A DNA stretch of 64,000 nucleotides from Aldehydirespirator sp965204415 (lineage in GTDB: Bacteria > Actinomycetota > Acidimicrobiia > Acidimicrobiales > Aldehydirespiratoraceae). The stretch covers positions 1,240,001 to 1,304,000 of the forward strand of contig CBDBEL010000004.1 of the NCBI GenBank assembly GCA_965204415.1, given 5' to 3'. The notes beneath the pieces are model-generated. The model saw only the letters and a list, made by a program, of their open reading frames with translations, had not been told where the DNA came from and made no database searches. Each line of letters opens with the position of its first letter. The first letter of the stretch is position 1. The position numbers and the translations under genes were made by a program. Below, piece after piece: positions 58,296-64,000 of this stretch.

Positions 58296-61142
58296 GTGGG
58301 CGCCTTCGACATTTCCGGTCCCCTGCTGCTGCTGGGCTCGATATTCGGCATCGGGTACGGCCTGCTGGGCATAGGCCTGGTGCTGGCCTACCGGTCCAGC
58401 AGCTTCATCAACTTCGCTCACGGCGCCACCGGCCTGCTGGCCGCGGCCGCGATGTCGGTGGTGGTCAACGACTACGGCGTCCCCTACTGGCTGGGGTTCG
58501 CCGCCGCGCTGGCCGCGGCCGCCCTGCTGGCGGCCGGCATCGAGGCCCTCCTGTCGGCCAAGCTGGCCTCAGCCCCGAACGTGCTGTCGATGGTGGCCAC
58601 CCTGGGCGCGGGCGAGGCGCTGCTGCTGCTGGCGCTGTCGTTCGCCAAGGGCGGCCTCGGCGGGGGGAGCTTCCCCCAGCCGCCGGGGTTCCCGCAGTTC
58701 GAGCTCACCGTGTTCGTGTCGCGGTCGGCCACCGCGCTGCTGGTGCTGTCGCCGGTCGCGGTCGGCGGCCTGTACCTGTTCCTGCAGCGGAGCCGCTACG
58801 GGCTGGCCGTCCGGGGCGCGGCCGCCAACCCCGACGCAGCCACCCTGGCCGGGGTCGACCCCCGGCACATGGCCGCGCTGTCGTGGGCTCTGGCCGGGGC
58901 CCTGTCGGCCTTCGCGGCCATGCTCGTCATTCCCAACCAGGCCACGCTGACCCCCGACGCCCTCGGCCCCGACTTCATCGTCCGCGGCCTGGCGGTGGCC
59001 GCGCTGGCCCGCTTCTCCAGCTTCCCGGTCGCCCTCGCCGCCGGGGTCGGCATCGGCGTGGCCGAGCAGATCCTCGCCTCCAATCCGGCGGCCACGGGGT
59101 GGTTCGAGGTGGGTCTGTTCCTGCTCATCCTGGCCGGTGTGGCCCTGCGGGTGGACTCGGGCCGGGAGCAGTCGCAGCGGTGGGCCAGCCTGGCCTCCAG
59201 TCGCCGGCTGCCGGACTCGTACCGGGGTGTCTGGCTGATCCAGCACCTGGGCTGGGTGGTGGGCGCCGGCGGCGCCGCGGTCGCCGCGCTGGCCTCGCTG
59301 TGGATGAGCAACCGCTCGGCCTTCCTGCTGTCCACCGTGATCGCCTTCGCCACCATCGGGCTCTCGGTGAGCTTCCTGACCGGGCTGGCCGGGCAGCTGT
59401 CGCTGGGGCAGGTGGCCTTCGCGGCGATCGGAGCGGTGGTGGGGGTGCGGGTGGCCACCGAGACCGGCAGCCTCGTCCTGGGCCTGCTGTGCGGCGGCGC
59501 CACCGGGGCCGCGGTGTCGGCCGCGGTCGGGCTGCCCGCGCTGCGGATGCAGGGCCTGCTGCTGGCCGTGGCCACCCTGGCCTTCGCGCTGGCCACCTTC
59601 AGCTGGCTGCTGCGCCAGGACTGGGCCTTCGGCGCGGGCCTGCCGTCGCGCCCGGTCAGCGTGCTCGGGATCGAGTTGGAGAACTCGCGGTCGTTCTACT
59701 ACGTGGCCCTGGCCGTGTTCGCCGCGGTGCTGGCGGTAGCGGCGGTGCTGCGCCGATCGTCGTTCGGGCGCACGCTGGTGGCCGTGCGCGACAACGAGGC
59801 CGCCGCCCGGGTGCTCCAGGTCGCTCCGTGGCGGGTGCTGGTGAAGGCCTACGCCTTCGCCGGGTTCGTGGCCGGCGCCGGAGGCGTGGTCCTGGCCATG
59901 AACAACACCTTCGTCACCCGCAGCATCTTCTCGCCCGCCGACAGCATCAACGTGGTGGCCATCGCGGTGATCGGGGGCCTGTCGGAACTCACCGGCCCCC
60001 TGCTCGGAGCCGCCTACCTGATCGGGATCCGGGAGTTCTTCGACCTCAACCTGTCGGCCCTCGCCGGGCTGAACGCGGCGTGGCTGATCCTGATCCTGGA
60101 GCAGCCCCGGGGCATCCACGGACTGCTGGCCAGCACCCGCGACAACCTCATCGACCAGATCGCCCGCCTGCGCGGCGTGGACCCGGCCGCGGCCGCACCG
60201 CAAACCGCCCCGACCGCGCCCGAAACCCCCGAATCAGAAGGGAGACCGCCAGAAGACCCCGCCGCGTCCGCACCGGAGACAGCGCCAGAAGACCCCGCCG
60301 CGTCCGCACCGGCAGCGGTCGCGGCGTCGCGGCCCGCTCGGGACGCGGGCGGGCCGGTGCTGGAGGTGCGGGACCTGTGCAAGAAGTTCGGCGACTTGAA
60401 GGCGGTCGACGACGTGTCGTTCAGCGTCGAGGCCGGCGAGACGCTGGGGCTGATCGGTCCCAACGGCGCCGGCAAGACCACGGTGTTCGAGCTGGTCAGC
60501 GGCTATCTGCGCCCCGAGGCGGGCACGGTGATGTTCGACGGCGTCGGCATCACCGGGCTGCCGCCGGAGGCTCGCAGCCGCCTCGGGCTGGTCCGCTCGT
60601 TCCAGAACGCCTCGCTGTTCCCGACCATGACTCCCCGCGAGATCGTGTTTCTGGCCTGCAAGTCAGCCGCCGGCCGCAGCTTCGTCCTGGGCGGATCGAG
60701 GGTGGAGCGCGACGTCGAGGACCGCGCCGGCGAGGCACTGGCCGCCTTCGGCCTGGGCGCAGTGGCCGACCAGCCGGTCAGCCTGCTGTCCACCGGGTCC
60801 CGGCGACTGGTAGAGCTGGCCGCGAACGTGGCTCTGCGCCCGCGGCTGCTGCTGCTGGACGAGCCGTCGGCCGGCATCGCCCAGGCCGAGACCGAGGCCC
60901 TGGGCGAGGTGATCGCCGGGATCCGCGACGCCTACGGGATCACGCTGGTGGTGATCGAGCACGACATGCCGCTGCTGTCCTCGGTCTGCGATCGCATGAT
61001 CGCCATGGAGGTGGGGCGGGTCATCGCCGAGGGCGCGCCCGCCGAGGTGCAGGCCGATCCCGCGGTGGTGCGGAGCTATCTCGGCGGCGACCCCGTCGGG
61101 CCGGCCGGCTCCGGCGCCGTCACGCCGGAGCGAGATCGCTGA
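58296..61142 (+). CDS. LivH-LivM-LivG triple fusion: two HAAT permeases plus ATPase
   Basis: 948 residues from GTG 58296. Residues 1-about 290 are LivH-like (YGLLGIGLVLAYRSSSFINF, AHGATGLL). Residues about 335-615 are LivM-like (GLAGQLSLGQVAFAAIGAVV; VRDNEAAARVLQVAP). A Pro/Ala/Glu linker with a 12-residue repeat (about 630-685) joins a LivG-type ATPase: VLEVRDLCKKFGDLKAVDDV, Walker A GPNGAGKTT near 722, Walker B LLLLDEPSAGIAQ near 850, His switch IEHDMPLL. The signature, normally LSxGxQ, reads LLSTGSRRLVELA. It overlaps the SDR gene by 23 bp convergently. Confidence 0.85.
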   Translation: MGAFDISGPLLLLGSIFGIGYGLLGIGLVLAYRSSSFINFAHGATGLLAAAAMSVVVNDYGVPYWLGFAAALAAAALLAAGIEALLSAKLASAPNVLSMVATLGAGEALLLLALSFAKGGLGGGSFPQPPGFPQFELTVFVSRSATALLVLSPVAVGGLYLFLQRSRYGLAVRGAAANPDAATLAGVDPRHMAALSWALAGALSAFAAMLVIPNQATLTPDALGPDFIVRGLAVAALARFSSFPVALAAGVGIGVAEQILASNPAATGWFEVGLFLLILAGVALRVDSGREQSQRWASLASSRRLPDSYRGVWLIQHLGWVVGAGGAAVAALASLWMSNRSAFLLSTVIAFATIGLSVSFLTGLAGQLSLGQVAFAAIGAVVGVRVATETGSLVLGLLCGGATGAAVSAAVGLPALRMQGLLLAVATLAFALATFSWLLRQDWAFGAGLPSRPVSVLGIELENSRSFYYVALAVFAAVLAVAAVLRRSSFGRTLVAVRDNEAAARVLQVAPWRVLVKAYAFAGFVAGAGGVVLAMNNTFVTRSIFSPADSINVVAIAVIGGLSELTGPLLGAAYLIGIREFFDLNLSALAGLNAAWLILILEQPRGIHGLLASTRDNLIDQIARLRGVDPAAAAPQTAPTAPETPESEGRPPEDPAASAPETAPEDPAASAPAAVAASRPARDAGGPVLEVRDLCKKFGDLKAVDDVSFSVEAGETLGLIGPNGAGKTTVFELVSGYLRPEAGTVMFDGVGITGLPPEARSRLGLVRSFQNASLFPTMTPREIVFLACKSAAGRSFVLGGSRVERDVEDRAGEALAAFGLGAVADQPVSLLSTGSRRLVELAANVALRPRLLLLDEPSAGIAQAETEALGEVIAGIRDAYGITLVVIEHDMPLLSSVCDRMIAMEVGRVIAEGAPAEVQADPAVVRSYLGGDPVGPAGSGAVTPERDR
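60248..60319. repeat. 36-bp in-frame tandem repeat in the permease-ATPase linker
   Basis: GCCAGAAGACCCCGCCGCGT followed by CCGCACCG occurs at 60248 and 60284 without a mismatch over about 28 bp. It encodes the doubled PEDPAASAPE. Confidence 0.85.
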
Positions 61143-61938
61143 AGAGGTCGCGCCTGCGGAAGGCGGCCGTCATGAACCGGCCGAAGGCCTTGCGGCGGGT
61201 GAGCCAGGCCACCCGGGCCCCCGACTTGTCCGTCGCCAGCATCTGGTCGGCCAGCCACGGCGTGACGGTGTGGACCGTGTCGCCCAGGATGTTGAAGACC
61301 CGCTTCGCCCGCTCGAAGTCCTCCGACGTGGTGTCGTAGTCGCCGACGAGCAGGTCCGTCACCACTATCCCCGGCGACACGGTGCAGACCTGCACCGGGG
61401 TGTCCGCGGTGTCTCTGCGCAGCGCGCTCTGCAGGTAGCGCACCGCTCGCTTGGTGGCGCCGTAGGCGGCCATGCCGGGCTGGGTGGCACCGTCGGATCC
61501 GAACCCCTCGGTGTTCCACAGCTGCCCGTGGCCCTGCTGCACCATGTTGGCGATGGCGGTCCTGCTGGCCAGCAGCGCCCCGGTCAGGTTGGTGTCGACC
61601 ACCGCGGCCAGGTCCCGGTCGTCCTGCTCCCACAACGGCCCGCGCCTGACGCTGATGCCCGCGTTGTTGACCCACAGGTCGACCCCGCCGAAGGCGCCCG
61701 CCGCGCAGTCCCACAGCCCTTGGAGCTGCTCGGGATCGGTCACGTCGCAGGCGGTCCCGCAGACTCGGGAACGACCGTACTGCTCGGCCAGATCGGCCAC
61801 GACCGCCCCGACCTGGCCGGCCGACCGACCGCTGACCGCCACCCGGCATCGCCGCTTCAGGAACTCGCGGGCCAGCCCGTTGCCGATTCCCCTCGTGCTG
61901 CCGGTGATGACGATGCGCTTGCCGTCGCTGGATGCCAT
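61120..61938 (-). CDS. SDR-family reductase resembling the NOL/NYC1 (chlorophyll b reductase-like) clade
   Basis: 272 residues. Classical SDR: cofactor motif VITGSTRGIGNGLAREFLKR (TGxxxGIG), NNAGIS, and catalytic YGATK with the upstream Ser in EGFGSDGATQPGMAAYGATK. The GSDGxxxPGxAAYGATKRAV run and TVSPGIVVTDLLVGDY are reminiscent of NOL/NYC1-type SDRs. Since the host is not expected to be photosynthetic, a related tetrapyrrole or unrelated carbonyl substrate is equally possible. The leader carries three 19-bp tandem repeats right up to the start codon. Confidence 0.82.
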   Translation of the reverse strand: MASSDGKRIVITGSTRGIGNGLAREFLKRRCRVAVSGRSAGQVGAVVADLAEQYGRSRVCGTACDVTDPEQLQGLWDCAAGAFGGVDLWVNNAGISVRRGPLWEQDDRDLAAVVDTNLTGALLASRTAIANMVQQGHGQLWNTEGFGSDGATQPGMAAYGATKRAVRYLQSALRRDTADTPVQVCTVSPGIVVTDLLVGDYDTTSEDFERAKRVFNILGDTVHTVTPWLADQMLATDKSGARVAWLTRRKAFGRFMTAAFRRRDLFSDLAPA

Positions 61939-61942
61939 GTGC

Positions 61943-61999
61943 GTTCCTTGATGAGGCTCCGGTTGCTTGATGAGGCTCGGGTTCCTTAATGAGGGTCCG
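61943..61999. repeat. three 19-bp tandem repeats in the SDR gene leader
   Basis: Plus-strand units GTTCCTTGATGAGGCTCCG (61943), GTTGCTTGATGAGGCTCGG (61962) and GTTCCTTAATGAGGGTCCG (61981) abut without gaps. On the minus strand each unit ends in CATCAAGGAAC or similar, so the unit nearest the start also supplies AAGGAA before ATG 61938. Iterated operator or ribosome-binding decoys. Confidence 0.9.
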
Positions 62000-62023
62000 G
62001 TTGATGGTACGGCTGCGCCGCCG

Positions 62024-63032
62024 TCAGCGCCGGTCCCAACGGGCCACCAGTTCGTGCCCGACGAGCTGCTGCAGATCCGCCGCGGCCTGCCGGTGCAGGC
62101 TGGTCGCGACGAAGGCTGCGATCAGGTCCCCCAGCAGCTCGCGCCCGGCCGGGTCGGCGCCTCCGGGATCAGGCTCCAGGAAGGAGCGGCCGCTGGTGGT
62201 GTCCACCGGGTGGCAGATGGCGAAATGGCCGGCGCCGGCCAGCTCGACCAGCCACGAGTCTCCCCTGGTGTGGCCGATGGCCTCCTCGAAGGTGCGGCGG
62301 ACGGGATCGTGGGCACCGCCGCGTTCGCCGCCTCCGTCGTGGCGGTAGCGGTCACGGCTGGCCGCGATGACCCCGTCGCTGGCCCCGCCCATCAGCAGCA
62401 CCGGCACCCGGGCCGGGATGGCCGACCACCGCGGCCTCGCCGTGTCCCAGCGAGGTGGCTGTCATGGTGTGGGCGCCGTAGGCGAAGACGGCCCGCAGGC
62501 CCGGCACCCGGGCCGGATCGCTGCTGTGCAGCGCCGCGGTGCCGCCCGCCGAGTGGCCGCCCACCACCACCCTGTCGAGATCCAGCCGGCCGGCGACCGG
62601 GGAGTCGCCCGTGCCGGAGACGCCGGCCAGGAAGGCGAGCAGCGGGCCGAGCGCGGTGGCCACGGGCCGGGCGCCGCCGCTGCCGGCCGCGAGCGCGCCC
62701 ACATCGAGGCCGGGGGTGATGCCCCGGCCCGCGGGGCCCAGCGACCCGATGGCTGCGTAGGTCACCACGCAGAGGCCCGCGGGCACGAGCCGGTGGGCCA
62801 TCCAGCGGTAGCTGTCGGGCGCCAGATTGATGCCCGGCATCATGATCAGCACCGGCCACGGCCCGCCGGACTGCAACGCGGGCACCTGTCCGGTGAGCCG
62901 GGCCTCCTCCAGCCGGCTGCGGTCGCCGGGGTAGTACACGGTGGCCACTGCGGCGTCCCCCTGAGCGTCGAACGAGAAGTGCCACCCCCGGACCATCGGG
63001 GCGCCGCCTCCCCGGACGCCGGACTCAGACAC
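62024..63032 (-). pseudogene. alpha/beta hydrolase (dienelactone hydrolase/chlorophyllase-like), single-base frameshift
   Basis: The first part (GTG 63032 to about 62430) encodes WPVLIMMPGINLAPDSYRWM and the nucleophile elbow VVGGHSAGGTAALHSSDPA. The second part, in the next frame down to 62024, encodes IPARVPVLLMGGASDGVIAA (acid residue) and ELAGAGHFAICHPVD (catalytic His). Removing one G from GTGGTCGG at about 62424-62432 joins them as AAVSAIPARVPVLL. The intact protein would be about 335 residues and carry a full triad. It is a real lesion or an assembly indel. Confidence 0.75.
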
Positions 63033-63036
63033 GGAA

Positions 63037-63053
63037 GTTCCGCTCAGAGGAAC
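63037..63053. promoter_or_regulatory. palindromic operator between two divergent genes
   Basis: GTTCCGCTCAGAGGAAC; its complement GTTCCTCTGAGCGGAAC matches the 49760 site in 16 of 17 positions. It lies 5 nt upstream of the hydrolase GTG (63032) and 28 nt before the -10 of the 63094 gene, so it could control both. Confidence 0.5.
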
Positions 63054-63080
63054 GCGGTTTCATAACTCGGTCCCAGACTC

Positions 63081-63086
63081 TACTAT
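63081..63086 (+). promoter_or_regulatory. -10 box of the 63094 gene
   Basis: TACTAT ends 7 nt before ATG 63094. The AAGG in between may also act as a weak ribosome-binding site. Confidence 0.4.
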
Positions 63087-63093
63087 TCGAAGG

Positions 63094-63549
63094 ATGAGCG
63101 ACGACAAGGACTACGGAGAGCCGTCACCGCGGCCCTACCAGTGCTTCATGGGCCGGTGGGAGGGGCTGTGCAAGAGCTTCAGCCCCGACGGCGGCTTCCT
63201 CGAGTCCAGCGCGGTCCACATGGACGTCTACTGGCTCGACGACAGCACCTGGCACCTGCACGAGCACTTCGAGAACCTCTACGGAGTGGGCGAGACGGTG
63301 TACGACACCCCCATCTCGGTGGACGGCAAGCAGTGCTTCGCCGAGAGCGAACAGCTCACCCTCGAGGGCGCCGAGCTGACCCCGTACAACTACGTGTTCA
63401 CCATCGACAGCCGGGTGAGCAACACCATCGTCTACAACAACCACTACTTCCTGGACCCCGACACCCGGCGCATCATCACCCACAAGGTGCGCGACGGCAG
63501 GACCAACCTGTTCCAGATCCAGGACTTCGCCCGGGTGCGCCGGCCATGA
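63094..63549 (+). CDS. small calycin-like beta-barrel protein (unassigned)
   Basis: 151 residues, not confidently recognised. The pattern PYQCFMGRWEGLCKSFSPDG, then alternating polar/hydrophobic strands (HMDVYWLDDSTWHLHEHFEN; NTIVYNNHYFLDPDTRRIIT), looks like an eight-stranded lipocalin/calycin barrel of the DUF3598 or DUF1579 kind. No signal peptide. Its stop overlaps the DUF3891-like gene by 4 bp (ATGA), so the two are coupled; it is divergent from the frameshifted hydrolase. Confidence 0.55.
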   Translation: MSDDKDYGEPSPRPYQCFMGRWEGLCKSFSPDGGFLESSAVHMDVYWLDDSTWHLHEHFENLYGVGETVYDTPISVDGKQCFAESEQLTLEGAELTPYNYVFTIDSRVSNTIVYNNHYFLDPDTRRIITHKVRDGRTNLFQIQDFARVRRP

Positions 63550-64000
63550 TCGTCCAACCCCCCGCGGCGGACGCCGCCGGCGCCGAGCACTTCGTGATCG
63601 CCATGCACCAGCACACCGACTTCGCCGGCTCGCTGGCCGCCAACTTCGGCAACGACACCTTCGCCGGCCTCGAGCCGGCCGGGCCCATGCAGTACATCGT
63701 CGACCACCACGACGCGGGCTGGGCCGACCTCGACGCCGCCGCGCCCCAGGATCCGGCCACCGGGCTCCCCTACAACCTGACGGCCACGCCGCTGGCCCAG
63801 ATCGTGGCCACCTCGGCCGCGTCGCCGCAGTTCAACGAGGCCCACCACCCCTTCAGCGGGATCATCTCGTCGATGCACACCTACGGTCTCTACTGCGGCC
63901 GCTACGGGCTCAGCGACAAGATCTTCCTGGACGTGATCCCCGGCGACATGCGCCCGGAGGTGGACGCCATGCTGGAGGCCGAGGAGAGCCGCCAGAGGAG
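63546..64000 (+). CDS. DUF3891-family protein, truncated by the window edge
   Basis: ATG 63546 opens a frame that is still open at 64000 (151 codons visible). HFVIAMHQHTDFAGSLAANF and MQYIVDHHDAGWADLDAAAP match the DUF3891 pattern (QxxH...HHDxGW), with several His and Asp residues that look like a metal site of the HD type. The function is unknown. It is coupled to the preceding calycin-like gene. Confidence 0.7.
   Translation, partial: MIVQPPAADAAGAEHFVIAMHQHTDFAGSLAANFGNDTFAGLEPAGPMQYIVDHHDAGWADLDAAAPQDPATGLPYNLTATPLAQIVATSAASPQFNEAHHPFSGIISSMHTYGLYCGRYGLSDKIFLDVIPGDMRPEVDAMLEAEESRQR

Noticed and set aside
56714..61339. A 1541-codon open frame on the plus strand, the longest in the window
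   Set aside because: It is Arg/Gly/Pro-rich frame-shadow sequence over the MFS-LivF and LivHMG genes, whose own frames carry intact motifs.

Overview
The window is very GC-rich. It reads as a chromosomal segment of an actinobacterium, most likely of the class Acidimicrobiia and possibly an uncultured marine or host-associated lineage; that placement is inference. Evidence includes the gene order scpA-scpB-rluB-tyrA-aroA-cmk-plsC, the run tlyA-nadK-recN-pyrG-NUDIX-xerD, a GlpR/SepX-like divisome membrane protein next to a MoeA/Glp-like gene, GTG and TTG starts, dense 4-bp ATGA/GTGA overlaps, and many genes whose only upstream signal is a TANNNT box 6-8 nt before the start codon (leaderless transcription). 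I see no phage, insertion sequence, CRISPR array or rRNA.

Layout. 1-4.1 kb: tRNA-Gly, an alkylsulfatase-like metallo-hydrolase, a methyltransferase, a small HTH regulator with 9-bp repeats upstream, and ispH. 4.1-10.1 kb (minus): the condensin / pseudouridine synthase / aromatic amino acid / CMP kinase / phospholipid operon. trpS is divergent at 10.1 kb. 11.2-21.3 kb (minus): a coiled-coil membrane protein, the xerD to tlyA housekeeping run, then a hydrolase, an amidase, a small GatC/AtzG-like protein and RidA. 21.4-27.3 kb (plus): a hydrolase, an M20 amidohydrolase, a KAS III-like synthase, an ammonium transporter and a sterol-reductase-family membrane protein. 27.4-31.5 kb: a toxin-antitoxin remnant, tRNA-Ala, and a polysaccharide group (pyruvyl transferase, flippase-like protein, UDP-GlcNAc 2-epimerase). 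31.0-37.2 kb: the GlpR/SepX-like protein, moaC, moaA, moeA/glp, plsY, FmdB, a SAF-domain protein and uppP. 37.3-47.3 kb: pmbA/tldD, a PAP2 protein, dxs, a NifU-domain protein, an enoyl-CoA hydratase, ferrochelatase, mutM and a VOC protein. 47.4-64 kb: accessory metabolism, with an orphan molybdenum hydroxylase large subunit, a maleate-isomerase-like enzyme, a flavin monooxygenase, a wall-spanning surface protein, and an acyl-CoA dehydrogenase followed by an unusually fused branched-chain-type ABC importer. The window ends with an NOL/NYC1-like SDR, a frameshifted hydrolase and two small proteins, the last cut by the window edge.

The most unusual items are as follows. The HAAT-family importer is compressed into three polypeptides: a lipoprotein, an MFS-like domain fused to a LivF-type ATPase, and a LivH-LivM-LivG triple fusion with an altered ABC signature. 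A near-identical 17-bp palindrome (GTTCC-N7-GGAAC) lies in two separate promoter regions, with a weaker third copy, which suggests a small unknown regulon. Three 19-bp tandem repeats fill the leader of the SDR gene. Two genes (scpB and the 62-kb hydrolase) carry single-base frameshifts that are equally consistent with assembly error.
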